DNA of 64,000 bases, from NCBI GenBank assembly GCA_964429855.1, contig CAYSDM010000015.1, positions 11,418 to 75,417 on the forward strand, in the 5' to 3' direction. The notes under the pieces are model-generated. The model was not told the origin of the DNA and searched no databases. It worked only from the letters and a program-made list of their open reading frames with translations. This document shows positions 51,128-59,863 of the stretch, piece by piece (positions within the stretch are counted from its first letter, which is position 1; every line of letters begins with the position of its first letter). The stretch is from CALLMM01 sp964429855 (GTDB lineage Bacteria > Armatimonadota > Chthonomonadetes > Chthonomonadales > CAJBBX01). The translations under genes and the position numbers were made by a program.

Positions 51128-52098
51128 TTTTCGCCCAGGAATTCGCGAATATACTGCGTGACCAGCCCCGGCTCTTCATGCACCACCCAGTGACCAGCAT
51201 TCGGAATACGTCGGATGGTCAATATGGGAACGTACTTCTCCAGCCCCTTCAGGTTGCCCGTAAGCAGCGCGGTGTCCTTCTCGCCCCAGATCACCAGAGT
51301 CGGGATACGCACCTCCATCGAGGGAAAGAGCCGGGACAGGTCTTCCGCCGGTTCGGCGGAAGCTGAGCGAGTAGCAGGCGGACCGACGCGGGCGGCGCGA
51401 TAGTAGTTGAGTCCCCCGGTCAACGCGCCGGGCTGCCCCCACGCCTCCAGATAACGCTTCTTCTTCTCTTCCGTGAAGGCGCCGGGACGCGCTCCGCCAA
51501 AGACACCCATTGCCAGCGTCGCGTAGTTGTTGGCGCTCAATCCCGCTTCCGCCTGCGGGCTGCGGAAGAAGTTCATGTAGGCGCTCGCCTGCTGCTGCTG
51601 CGGGTTTTCGCGCAGTTCGCGGGAAAAGATCGCCGGATGGGGCGCGTTGATGATCACCAGCCTCTCCAGCATCTCCGGATGCGCCAGCGCAAAGGCATAA
51701 GCGACTGCCCCTCCCCAGTCGTGTCCGACCAGAATCGCCTTTTTCCCCGGACTTATCTGTTCCAGAAGACCTTTGACATCCGCCGTCAGCAGCGGAATGG
51801 CGTACTCTTCCACGCGCGCGGGCTTGTCGGAGAGATTGTAGCCGCGCATATCCACCGCCACCGCCCGATAGTCCCGCCCGAACTCCGGCAGTATATCGTT
51901 CCAGGCGTACCAGAACTCCGGGAAGCCGTGCAGAAACAGGATCACCTGCCCCTTCCCGATGGCGGCATAGTGCAATTTGATCCCGTTGACCGTCGCAAAT
52001 TCGTGCTGGAACATGGGCTGTCTCTTTTCGGCGGCTTCCTGCGCCCCGACTCCTCCTCCGATGTAAAGCAGCATCGCAGCCAGTATCACTCTTCGCAT
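51124..52098 (-). CDS. exported epoxide hydrolase-like alpha/beta-hydrolase
   Basis: 324 residues after start adjustment. The signal peptide is MRRVILAAMLLYIGGGVGAQ. HGFPEFWYAW (57-66) is the oxyanion and lid region of soluble epoxide hydrolases and haloalkane dehalogenases; the nucleophile is D127 in VGHDWGG and the catalytic His is in NAGHWVVHE near the end. The start at 52098 has ggagag upstream; a frame extending 27 codons further is open without a ribosome site. Likely hydrolyses an epoxide or related ester in the periplasm. Coupled to the HyuA gene. Confidence 0.83.
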   Translation of the reverse strand: MRRVILAAMLLYIGGGVGAQEAAEKRQPMFQHEFATVNGIKLHYAAIGKGQVILFLHGFPEFWYAWNDILPEFGRDYRAVAVDMRGYNLSDKPARVEEYAIPLLTADVKGLLEQISPGKKAILVGHDWGGAVAYAFALAHPEMLERLVIINAPHPAIFSRELRENPQQQQASAYMNFFRSPQAEAGLSANNYATLAMGVFGGARPGAFTEEKKKRYLEAWGQPGALTGGLNYYRAARVGPPATRSASAEPAEDLSRLFPSMEVRIPTLVIWGEKDTALLTGNLKGLEKYVPILTIRRIPNAGHWVVHEEPGLVTQYIREFLGEK

Positions 52099-52330
52099 AG
52101 CGGAAGCCTCTCCTTCCAGTACGTCGTCAAGATAGTTTGGATGGCTGTCATTCTGAGCGAAGCGCAACCCGGTTGTCATTCTGAGCGAAGCGAAGAATCT
52201 GAAGATGTCTCGCTGCGCTCGACAGGACAGCCAGGCGATGCGACCCTTCGACCTTGAATGAGAAAGAGCGTATATGATCTGTCATTTCACCCGGACCGAA
52301 GCGATTTCCTACCTGATCTTTACCCTTTGA
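52099..52330. other. intergenic region with a dispersed repeat
   Basis: No gene found. It contains two copies of a short common bacterial repeat (52146-52164, 52174-52200) and a divergent edge of the epoxide-hydrolase gene on the left. Confidence 0.5.
52146..52200. repeat. two direct copies of a dispersed TGTCATTCTGAGCGAAGCG repeat
   Basis: TGTCATTCTGAGCGAAGCG occurs at 52146-52164 and again at 52174-52192, the second continuing AAGAATCT. From memory this sequence, often followed by AAGAATC, occurs dispersed in many soil bacterial genomes. Here the two copies lie 28 bases apart. Downstream text has a partial inverted counterpart (cgctgcgctcgacaggacag). Confidence 0.6.
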
Positions 52331-52359
52331 TTGTCTTCACGGATGGGTTGCAGTATAAT
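52331..52359 (+). promoter_or_regulatory. promoter of the 52-59 kb operon
   Basis: TTGTCT (52331-52336), 17 bases, TATAAT (52354-52359). It lies 38 bases before the start of the DUF1549/1553 gene. Confidence 0.7.
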
Positions 52360-52396
52360 GATCCCAACGAAGCCTTCCGCAACAGGATGATTTGCC

Positions 52397-54631
52397 ATGT
52401 CACGCCTCTTCGCGCTGCTTCCTGCGATCCTTCTCCCTCTCGCGCTTCTGGGCTGGACGGCGCGAGAGCCGAATCGCGCCCACAACGCCGAAGTAGATTT
52501 CCGCCGACAGATCGAGCCTTATCTGAAGGCGCAGTGCGGCAGCTGTCACGGAGAGACGCAGCGAACCAGCGGTTTTTCCATGGCAACTCTGGAAGGACTG
52601 TTCCGGGGTGGCAGCAAGGCTTCTCCCGCGATTATCCCCGGCAGCAGCCGCAAGAGTCCGCTCGTTCAGTATCTGCGTGGGACGCGCTCCCCCCGGATGC
52701 CGCCTGGCGGGCAGGCGTCGCCGGAGATGATCGCGCAAATCGAGCGATGGATTGATCAGGGCGCAAAGATTGACGGGAAAACGCCCGCTTTTGATCTACA
52801 GGAGCAGAATGCCGCGCCGATTCCCTCCCGCTGGCAGCCCTACGCCAGCCCCCTTCGCCATGAGCCGCCTGTCGTTCAGCGCGCCGAATGGGTGCGTAAT
52901 CCGATAGACGCCTTCATTCTGGCGCAACTGGAAAAACGGGGGATTCAACCGGCTCCGCCCGCTGACCGTCGAACGCTGATCCGCCGGGTCTGCTTCGATC
53001 TTCTGGGACTGCCCCCGACTCCGCAGCAGATCGAGCGGTTCCTGTCTGATCCCTCTCCCGACGCCTACGAGAAGCTGATTGACCGCCTGCTCGACTCTCC
53101 GCATTACGGCGAGAAATGGGCGCGACACTGGCTCGATCTGGCGCGTTACGCCGATACGAACGGGTATGAGGGCGACGAGATACGCCATCACGCCTGGCGC
53201 TATCGCGACTATGTTATCCGGTCCTTCAACGCTGATAAGCCCTATGACCGTTTTATATTGGAGCAGATTGCCGGGGATGAACTCTGGCCCGATAATTCCG
53301 ACGCCCTGATCGCAACCGGATTCTTGCGTAATGGTCCCTGGGACGCCCGCGCTTTTGATCGCGCCGTTCAGCGAAACGACTTCCTGACAGATGTTACAGA
53401 TACAACCGCCTCGGTCTTCCTTGGCTTGACGTTAGGGTGCGCGCGCTGCCACGATCACAAATACGACCCCATCCCGACGAAAGACTACTACCGTTTTCAG
53501 GCGTTCTTCTCCCATATTCGTATGGAGGATCGTCCCCTGCCCGGCAGCAACCTGCCCGCTTATCGCGCTCCACTGGCGATGGCCGTGGTAGATGCCGGTT
53601 CCAGAGCGCCGGAACATCATCTGCTGATCCGTGGCGATATCCGCCGCCCCGGCGAAGTCGTCGAGCCGGGCTTTCCGGCTGCGCTGACCGGATCGAACGC
53701 GCCCGCGGCCATCACGCCGCCGTCCGGAATTCGCAGCACCGGACGCCGCTCGGCACTGGCGCGCTGGCTGACTTCGCCGGATAATCCCCGAACGGCGCGC
53801 GTCATGGTCAACCGTCTCTGGCAGTATCACTTCGGGCGCGGCTTGATCGCCACCCCCTCCGATTTCGGCAAAAACGGCAACAGACCTGTTCACCCTGAGC
53901 TTCTCGACTGGCTGGCGACCGAGTTCATCCGGCAGGGCTGGAGCCTGAAACGCATGCACCGTCTGATGATGACCTCCCATGTCTACCGCCAGTCCACCCG
54001 TTTCGACCCGGATGCGGCAAAGCGAGATCCGGAGAATCGGCTGCTCTGGCGGCATGACCGGCGAAGGCTGCAGGGAGAGGAGATACGTGACGCGATGCTG
54101 GCGGTCAGCGGGCGGCTGAACCCGAAAATGGGCGGTCCCGGAGTCTATCCGCCGATGCCGAAAGAGGCGCTGGAGACCGGTTCCACGCAAAAATGGGGAC
54201 AGTCCCCGCTGGAAGATCAGCTTCGGCGCACCCTCTACGTCTTTCAGCGGCGTTCGCTGACTTTACCGATGGTGGAGGCGTTCGATGGTCCCGATCTCAG
54301 CGCGACCTGTCCGCGCCGCGCCAGCACCAACATCGCCCCACAGGTCCTTGCCCTCTGGAACGGGGCGTTTGCACGGGAGGAGGCGCGTCACTTTGCCAAT
54401 CGCGTGAAGCGCGAAGCCGGAGGCGACCCTGCGGCGCAGGTGGATCGCGCCTTTCTGTTCGCGCTGTGCCGCCCTTCCACTCCGGCGGAACAGACGCGCT
54501 GCCGGGAGTTTCTGCAGCGGCAGGCGGCGCTTTACCGGGAAAAGAAGACGCCGACGGAGGCGCAACGCCTTGCGCTGACCGATCTCTGCCATGTTCTGCT
54601 GAATACCAGCGAGTTTCTCTATCTTGACTGA
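52397..54631 (+). CDS. Planctomycetes-type cytochrome c/DUF1549/DUF1553 protein
   Basis: 744 residues. Signal peptide; first c-type motif CGSCH (47-51) in a PSCyt1-like domain; then DUF1549 (NPIDAFILAQLEKRGIQPAPPADRRTLIRRVCFDLLGLPPTP, DSPHYGEKWARHWLDLARYADTNGYEGDE), a second motif CARCH (348-352) followed by DHKYDPIPTKDYY, and DUF1553 (ARVMVNRLWQYHFGRGLIATPSDFG, DRRRLQGEEIRDAMLAVSGRLNP, MVEAFDGPDLSATCPRR). These paired proteins usually travel with a DUF1501 partner, here found at the far end of the same operon. The exact reaction is unknown; a role in sulfated polysaccharide use has been proposed for relatives. Confidence 0.92.
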   Translation: MSRLFALLPAILLPLALLGWTAREPNRAHNAEVDFRRQIEPYLKAQCGSCHGETQRTSGFSMATLEGLFRGGSKASPAIIPGSSRKSPLVQYLRGTRSPRMPPGGQASPEMIAQIERWIDQGAKIDGKTPAFDLQEQNAAPIPSRWQPYASPLRHEPPVVQRAEWVRNPIDAFILAQLEKRGIQPAPPADRRTLIRRVCFDLLGLPPTPQQIERFLSDPSPDAYEKLIDRLLDSPHYGEKWARHWLDLARYADTNGYEGDEIRHHAWRYRDYVIRSFNADKPYDRFILEQIAGDELWPDNSDALIATGFLRNGPWDARAFDRAVQRNDFLTDVTDTTASVFLGLTLGCARCHDHKYDPIPTKDYYRFQAFFSHIRMEDRPLPGSNLPAYRAPLAMAVVDAGSRAPEHHLLIRGDIRRPGEVVEPGFPAALTGSNAPAAITPPSGIRSTGRRSALARWLTSPDNPRTARVMVNRLWQYHFGRGLIATPSDFGKNGNRPVHPELLDWLATEFIRQGWSLKRMHRLMMTSHVYRQSTRFDPDAAKRDPENRLLWRHDRRRLQGEEIRDAMLAVSGRLNPKMGGPGVYPPMPKEALETGSTQKWGQSPLEDQLRRTLYVFQRRSLTLPMVEAFDGPDLSATCPRRASTNIAPQVLALWNGAFAREEARHFANRVKREAGGDPAAQVDRAFLFALCRPSTPAEQTRCREFLQRQAALYREKKTPTEAQRLALTDLCHVLLNTSEFLYLD

Positions 54632-54660
54632 CAGACATCGAACGCACAGGAGGTGCAGAA

Positions 54661-55170
54661 GTGCAGATCGCCATTCTCTCCGACATTCACGACAATATCT
54701 GGAAGCTGGCGCGCGCCCTGGAGCAGATACAGCAGACCGACAGGATGTTTTGCCTGGGCGATCTCTGTTCGCCCTTCGTGCTGGATATGCTGGCGAGGGG
54801 CTATGAAAAACCCATAGACATCGTGTTCGGAAATAACGACGCCGACACCTATCGAATCACCATGAAGGCGAACGGATACTCCCATGTGAAACTGCATGGG
54901 GAGTTTTTCGAGATCACGCTTGATAAACGGCGTTTCGCCGTCAACCACTACGACAATCTGGCGCGCGCCATCGCCGCTTCCGAGGTCTATGATGTGGTCT
55001 GTTTCGGTCATAATCATCAGAAGGAGACGACCCGGCAGGGACGCGCGCTGTTGATCAATCCCGGTCCCATCATGGGAGCTAGCTTCGCTTCCGGCAAGCC
55101 GGAGGATGTTCCAAGCACTTACGCCATCTATGACACCACCACCGGCGAAGCCAGGCTTACCGAAGTCTGA
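54661..55170 (+). CDS. metallophosphoesterase, MJ0936/YfcE-like
   Basis: 169 residues with GTG start and a strong ribosome site (caggagg). Motifs: SDIHDN (D8, H10), LGDLCS (D34), GNND (57-60) and GHNHQ near 115. It is the small single-domain type of calcineurin-like phosphodiesterase with metal-dependent activity on phosphodiesters. The second gene of the operon, 29 bases after DUF1549/1553. Substrate unknown. Confidence 0.9.
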   Translation: MQIAILSDIHDNIWKLARALEQIQQTDRMFCLGDLCSPFVLDMLARGYEKPIDIVFGNNDADTYRITMKANGYSHVKLHGEFFEITLDKRRFAVNHYDNLARAIAASEVYDVVCFGHNHQKETTRQGRALLINPGPIMGASFASGKPEDVPSTYAIYDTTTGEARLTEV

Positions 55171-55195
55171 TTCCGCGCACGGAGATAGAGTATCT

Positions 55196-55939
55196 ATGAC
55201 ACACCACGCAGCCATTGACGCCCAGTCAGCCGCCGATCAGATACGCACAAACGGATATGTCATCCTCGAAGACCTGCTGCCGCTCTCGCTCATTACCGCC
55301 ATGCGGGACGCCTTCGATCCGCTTCTGGAGCAGAAACGGCAGGCGGAACAGAGCAATCGGGGAGCCAATCGCTTTCAGATGTATCTGCCATTTGTCGCTC
55401 CCTTTGCCGATCCGCTGGTCTATGAGAACGACGCGGTTCTGGCGATTCTGGAAAAGACGCTGGGACCGGACATCCTCTGCACCTATTTTGCCTCCGATAC
55501 CCCGCTGCCGGGAGCGGAGTATCAGCGCGTTCACTCCGATACGCGGCTGCTCTTCCCGGAGACGCAGCTTTCGCTGCCCTGCTACGGGACGGTGTTGAAT
55601 ATACCGCTGGTGGATGTGACGGAAGAGAACGGTCCGATGGAGATATGGCCCGGCGGTACGCACCTGTGGGCGGGCGGCGTGGATATGGAGGCGATGGCGG
55701 AGCGGATGACCTCCCGGCGCGTAACCATGAAAGCCGGTTCCGCGCTGCTGCGCGACCTGCGGATGTGGCACCGGGGAACGCCGCATCACGGAACGCGCTC
55801 TCGTCCGAATGTCGCGCTGGTCTATACACGCCCCTGGTATCGTTTTGAGCAGAAGGTTCCGGTCATGACGCGAGCCGCCTACGATTCTCTCTCCGAACGT
55901 TCGCAGCGCATGTTTCGCTTTTCGGAGATCATCGGTTAG
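55196..55939 (+). CDS. phytanoyl-CoA dioxygenase-family (PhyH) Fe(II)/2-oxoglutarate oxygenase
   Basis: 247 residues. H113 and D115 in RVHSDTRLLFP are the H-x-D metal ligands; the distal His is in MWHRGTPHHGTRSRPN with the 2-oxoglutarate-binding Arg after it. AGSALLRDLRMWH is the family strand. PhyH enzymes hydroxylate small molecules or lipids. The start is ATG 55196 with ggagatag upstream; the frame is open 30 codons further but overlaps the previous gene. Third gene of the operon. Confidence 0.85.
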   Translation: MTHHAAIDAQSAADQIRTNGYVILEDLLPLSLITAMRDAFDPLLEQKRQAEQSNRGANRFQMYLPFVAPFADPLVYENDAVLAILEKTLGPDILCTYFASDTPLPGAEYQRVHSDTRLLFPETQLSLPCYGTVLNIPLVDVTEENGPMEIWPGGTHLWAGGVDMEAMAERMTSRRVTMKAGSALLRDLRMWHRGTPHHGTRSRPNVALVYTRPWYRFEQKVPVMTRAAYDSLSERSQRMFRFSEIIG

Positions 55940-55942
55940 TCC

Positions 55943-56860
55943 ATGGCGGAAGACCCCACCCCGCAAAAGATCGCCGCGCTGCTGATGGACTATGTGGAGA
56001 CCGGCAGCGGGAAGACCCGACGGCTGCGAAACCGGCTGAAGAAGCTGCCGATGCCGCTGGTCATCCCGATTCTGAAAGACCTTCTGCTGGGAGCCGACAA
56101 CCGCCGCGCCTTTGATCGTCTGGCGCGGCTGCTGGCGGAGATGAGTCAGGATGCGCCGGACGATTCGTCCGGTTCGTTCAATGTCGCGGATGAAGCGGTG
56201 GCGGCGCTGGCGCAGCATGTGCGCACCAACCCGCGTTTCCCCCGTCTGGCTCTGCGGGCGCTGGCGCAGTGCGATCATCCGCAGGTGGTTCCGGTTCTGA
56301 TTGATCGCCTGATTCATGGACGACTCAGGCAGCGCGAGGCAGCGGCGCAGCATCTAGCCGGGAAACGCTCTGCGATGGCGATAGAGCCGCTCTGTCAGAG
56401 CGCCATCTTCCCGGAGAGCGGTATTCAGCAGGTCGCGCTGGATACATTGCGGGCGATGGGACGCCCCGAACATCTGGCGCGGCTGCTGCTGGTCGAAACC
56501 GCGCTGAACGTGCGCGACCGGGTGCGGATTCTGCGGGCGCTGGAGAGTCTCCCGCTATCGCTGTTTCGCTTCCGGGCGCAGCGGTTTCTGGATCGCGAGG
56601 CGGCCAATCCCGCCAGTCCCGTCGCCAGAGAGGCGAAAGCCTGCGCCGACCTGATGCGCGCCTCCGACACGCTGCTGCGCCCGACCGAAAATCCGGGGAC
56701 AGATACGCTGCTGCGGCCCGCCTTCGGACCGGGTCCCGGCGACCCGGAGGAGCTGCTGCGCGCCTCGGATGAGCCGGAGGATGACGATGATCTGGAGGAG
56801 CCGCCGATGCGTCGCGGAGGCTGGTGGAGTACAATCGCGCGTTTCTTCATCCGTCGGTAG
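55943..56860 (+). CDS. HEAT-repeat-like protein with acidic tail
   Basis: 305 residues. Amphipathic helix pairs (NRRAFDRLARLLAEM, DEAVAALAQHVRT, FPRLALRALAQCDHPQVVPVLIDRLIHG, LRQREAAAQHLAGKRSAMAIEPL, DRVRILRALESLPLSLFR) fit HEAT or armadillo-like repeats. Then a 65-residue flexible part has SDTLLRPTEN and TDTLLRPAFG, short repeats with Thr that could be phosphorylated, and ends with an acidic run (EPEDDDDLEEPP) and a basic amphipathic end (RRGGWWSTIARFFIRR). No signal peptide. Role unknown; fourth gene of the operon, three bases after the PhyH gene. Confidence 0.6.
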   Translation: MAEDPTPQKIAALLMDYVETGSGKTRRLRNRLKKLPMPLVIPILKDLLLGADNRRAFDRLARLLAEMSQDAPDDSSGSFNVADEAVAALAQHVRTNPRFPRLALRALAQCDHPQVVPVLIDRLIHGRLRQREAAAQHLAGKRSAMAIEPLCQSAIFPESGIQQVALDTLRAMGRPEHLARLLLVETALNVRDRVRILRALESLPLSLFRFRAQRFLDREAANPASPVAREAKACADLMRASDTLLRPTENPGTDTLLRPAFGPGPGDPEELLRASDEPEDDDDLEEPPMRRGGWWSTIARFFIRR

Positions 56861-56873
56861 GGAAGAGAGTACA

Positions 56874-57953
56874 ATGAACCATAAACAGATAACCCGTCGA
56901 GAAGCTCTATCCCGTGTCTCCCGGCTGACTGCCGGGATCGCGCTGGGATGCGCCGCTCTGCCTGGAAAGGGGGGAATCATGGAGGCTGACCAACGCCGCA
57001 CCGACTGGATGCGCCGGGGCAAATTCGGCATGATGGTACACTGGCTTGCGCCCGGTCCCGCGCCGGAAAAGGGGGAGTGGATCCGCGATCTGGACCGCGC
57101 TGTTGACCGTTTTGATCTGGATCGGTTTCTGGAGCAGTTCAAACAGAGCGGCGCGGACTGGCTGATCTTCACCATCGGTCAGAACTCCGGCTACTACGCC
57201 AGTCCCAACGCCACGCTGGACGCCTGGGCAGGACCGGGGCACACCTCCCGGCGCGATCTGGCGCTGGAGATCGCCACCGGCGTCCACGCGCAGAAGAAGC
57301 GATTTATCGCCTACCTGCCTGCGGAGGTCAGCGCGCAGTCGGAGGTCATTCATAAAGCGTTTCAATGGAATCCGAAAGACCAGTCCGCGTTTCAAAAGCG
57401 TTATCAGGCGTTCATCCGCGAATATGCGGAGCGGTACGGGAAGTGGCTCGACGGCTGGTGGTTCGACGGCTGTTACACATGGGACGTATTTCATAACAGC
57501 CTGTACGACTGGCCCGCATGGTGCGCGGCGGCGCGAGCAGGCAATCCGAACTGCGCGCTGGCTTTTAATGACGGCTCCTTCTGTATCGGCATCACCAGAC
57601 CGCTGACCACCCTGCAGGACTATCTGTCCGGCGAGGTCGAGACGCTGGTAGAGGGCAAGATTCGGCTGGGACGCGAGGCGAATGCGCCGCTCTATCTGCC
57701 CGATTCGCGTTTTGCGCCGGGAACCCACTGCCAGTGGCACGCGCTGGTTCCCATAGACTGCTTCTGGGGACACCATACTCCCGGACCGATGGAGCCGCCG
57801 CGCTACCGCGACGAAGAGCTTCTCTCTTTTGTGCGAAGTTGCCGAAAGGTGGAGGGCGCGGTCACCCTCAACGTCGGCATCTATCAGGAGGGACATATCG
57901 GGGAGCAGACTCTCGCGCAGTTGATTCGTCTTCAGAAAGCCCTGCGCGGATGA
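56874..57953 (+). CDS. Tat-exported GH29-like alpha-L-fucosidase family protein
   Basis: 359 residues. Leader MNHKQITRREALSRVSRLTAGIALGCAALPG with twin arginines. FGMMVHWLAPGPAPEKGEWIRD and WWFDGCYTWD (the nucleophile Asp is expected in WFDG) match GH29 fucosidase-like proteins, but the protein lacks the C-terminal beta-sandwich and several family phrases. FDLDRFLEQFKQSGADWLIFTIGQNSGYYASPNATLDAW is also a family feature. So a GH29-like or relative of unknown specificity. The ATG at 56874 has ggaagagag upstream. It lies 13 bases after the HEAT gene and overlaps the DUF1501 gene by four bases. Confidence 0.75.
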   Translation: MNHKQITRREALSRVSRLTAGIALGCAALPGKGGIMEADQRRTDWMRRGKFGMMVHWLAPGPAPEKGEWIRDLDRAVDRFDLDRFLEQFKQSGADWLIFTIGQNSGYYASPNATLDAWAGPGHTSRRDLALEIATGVHAQKKRFIAYLPAEVSAQSEVIHKAFQWNPKDQSAFQKRYQAFIREYAERYGKWLDGWWFDGCYTWDVFHNSLYDWPAWCAAARAGNPNCALAFNDGSFCIGITRPLTTLQDYLSGEVETLVEGKIRLGREANAPLYLPDSRFAPGTHCQWHALVPIDCFWGHHTPGPMEPPRYRDEELLSFVRSCRKVEGAVTLNVGIYQEGHIGEQTLAQLIRLQKALRG

Positions 57954-59392
57954 TCCCGATGGACGCCTCGCGTGAAAAACGCCCGTCCCGAATCTCGCGG
58001 CGCGCCTTTCTTCAACGCGCCGGAGCCGGATTCGGCGGTCTGGCGCTGACCTTCCTGCTAGCGGAAGAGGCGATGGCGCAGGCAGCGGCGAAAGACCCGC
58101 TCGCGCCAAAACGTCCGATGTTTCCGGCGAAGGCGAAGTCCGTCATCTTTCTCTTTATGTATGGCGGGCCGAGCCAGATGGACACCTTCGACCCCAAGCC
58201 GGACCTGATTAAATACGACGGGATGCCCCTGACCGGCAAGGGAGAGATACGCACCTTCTTCGGTCAGCCGGGCAAGCTGATGCGCAGCCCCTTCGCCTTC
58301 AAAAAGCACGGAAAGGCGGGCATCGAGGTCTCGGAACTGTTCCCCCATCTGGCGCAGCGCGTGGACGATCTCTGCTTCCTGCGCTCCCTCTACGGAGACA
58401 GCAACAATCATGCCCCGGCGCTGTTCCAGATGAACACCGGGAGCATCCTGCAGGGGAGTCCTTCTATCGGCTCGTGGATCACCTACGGGCTGGGAACGGA
58501 GAACCAGAGCCTTCCGGCTTTTGTGGTCATGCTGGATCCACGCGGCGGTCCCATCGGAGGCGCGCCCAACTGGTCGGCAGGCTATATGCCCGCCGCCTAT
58601 CAGGGAACGGTGTTCCGCGCCAGCGGCGCGCCGATTCTCGACCTGAGTCCGCCGGAGGATGTCACGCCGGAGACTCAGCGCAGCAGCCTCGATCTTCTGG
58701 GACAGTTAAACGCGGAGCATCTGCGCCAACGCCCCGCAGATACGGAACTGGAGGCGCGAATCGCCGCTTATGAACTGGCTTATCGGATGCAGAAGGTTGC
58801 GCCGGAGGTGGTAGACCTCTCAAAGGAGAGCGCAGAGACGCGCGCGCTTTATGGACTGGATCATCCGATGACGGAGCCGTTCGGACGCCGGTGTCTGCTG
58901 GCGCGTCGTCTGGTCGAGCGGGGCGTGCGTTTCGTTCAGATATACTCCGGGGGAGGACATAATAACGATACGTGGGACGCGCACGAGGATATTGCCGTCA
59001 ATCACCGGCTGCATGCCGCTGAAACCGACAAGCCCATTGCCGGACTGCTCGCCGATCTGAAACGGCGCGGACTTCTGGAGAGTACGCTGGTCGTCTGGGC
59101 AGGGGAGTTCGGGAGAATGCCCATCTCGCAGGGAAATCGGGGGCGCGACCATAATCCCGGCGCACAGACCGTCTGGATGGCGGGCGGCGGAGTGAAAGGC
59201 GGAACGGTTGTCGGCTCTTCCGACGAAGTCGGATTGAAGGCGGGAGACGATCCGCGCCATCTGCGCGATCTGCACGCCACCATCCTGCATCTGGTCGGCA
59301 TCAACGACATCAGGCTGACCTATCTGCACGATGGACGCTTCAAACGCCTCACGGAAAACGGCGGCAGCGTTATTCGCAAGGCGCTTCGATAG
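57950..59392 (+). CDS. Tat-exported DUF1501 protein
   Basis: 480 residues. Tat leader RISRRAFLQRAGAGFGGLAL (near 13-32), then the DUF1501 core: KAKSVIFLFMYGGPSQMDTFDPKPDL, SGGGHNNDTWDAHEDI, LLADLKRRGLLESTLVVWAGEFGRMPISQGNRGRDHNPGAQTVWMAGGGVKGG and LHATILHLVGINDIRLTYLHDGRFKRLT. This fold is related to alkaline phosphatase/sulfatase-like proteins, and it normally appears with DUF1549/1553 proteins; the latter is the first gene of this operon. Overlaps the fucosidase-like gene by four bases (ATGA). Confidence 0.93.
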   Translation: MIPMDASREKRPSRISRRAFLQRAGAGFGGLALTFLLAEEAMAQAAAKDPLAPKRPMFPAKAKSVIFLFMYGGPSQMDTFDPKPDLIKYDGMPLTGKGEIRTFFGQPGKLMRSPFAFKKHGKAGIEVSELFPHLAQRVDDLCFLRSLYGDSNNHAPALFQMNTGSILQGSPSIGSWITYGLGTENQSLPAFVVMLDPRGGPIGGAPNWSAGYMPAAYQGTVFRASGAPILDLSPPEDVTPETQRSSLDLLGQLNAEHLRQRPADTELEARIAAYELAYRMQKVAPEVVDLSKESAETRALYGLDHPMTEPFGRRCLLARRLVERGVRFVQIYSGGGHNNDTWDAHEDIAVNHRLHAAETDKPIAGLLADLKRRGLLESTLVVWAGEFGRMPISQGNRGRDHNPGAQTVWMAGGGVKGGTVVGSSDEVGLKAGDDPRHLRDLHATILHLVGINDIRLTYLHDGRFKRLTENGGSVIRKALR

Positions 59393-59428
59393 CGGGGATC
59401 GTCTCCCTTCCATCAACTCTGAAGGGTC

Positions 59429-59788
59429 TTAATAGGACAGATCCTGATCCAGCATGGTGATGGTGCCGCGACGCTGCCTCATCTTTCCGAAGGAGACGCC
59501 GTTCATCGCCACCTGACCAAACTCCGACGACAGCGCTCGCTCAATCGCCATACCGGACTGATCCGAGTCGATGTCCGGCAAGTACCACTTGGCGGGCCAT
59601 CCCTCGTAGAATCTACGGTGTCCCGGCATCGAACCGTTGGTTATCCCATGCACCGTAATGGTTTCGTCTTTGTCTACGGTCTCGGTACGAGCCTTGAAAC
59701 CTTCATGAACGATGGTCATCTCTTCTATCCCCACTCCGTTGTAGACGTTGACATGGGGCTTCTTGCGCGTGAATTTCTCTTTCGCCAC
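59429..59788 (-). CDS. 119-residue protein of unknown family, paralogue 1 of a tandem pair
   Basis: GTG start with a strong ribosome site (aggaggt, five bases before). N-terminal half (MAKEKFTRKKPHVNVYNGVGIEEMTIVHEG, then VDKDETITVHGIT) is its own; residues 51-97 (59498-59638) are nearly identical to residues 37-83 of the next gene upstream; a short C terminus follows (VSFGKMRQRRGTITMLDQDLSY). No signal peptide, no membrane helix, no motif I recognise. The core has WPAKWYLPDIDSDQSGMAI and IERALSSEFGQ; an Asp-rich stretch might bind metal, but that is a guess. Convergent with the DUF1501 gene, 36 bases away. Confidence 0.7.
   Translation of the reverse strand: MAKEKFTRKKPHVNVYNGVGIEEMTIVHEGFKARTETVDKDETITVHGITNGSMPGHRRFYEGWPAKWYLPDIDSDQSGMAIERALSSEFGQVAMNGVSFGKMRQRRGTITMLDQDLSY
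59498..59638 (-). repeat. copy 1 of a 141-base duplicated coding core
   Basis: It differs from 59909-60049 at nine of 141 positions by my count (four amino-acid changes in 47). Sequence outside the core is much less alike, so this is a sharply bounded near-duplicate. Confidence 0.8.
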
Positions 59789-59863
59789 AGTGACCTCCTG
59801 GATGTATCTACAGTACTCTATCGGTTCTGAAGAGAAAGATTACGGATGGGTTTTACAGATCGC

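Noticed and set aside
49115..51193. A 692-codon plus-strand frame opposite HyuA
   Set aside because: Antisense shadow with no recognisable domain.
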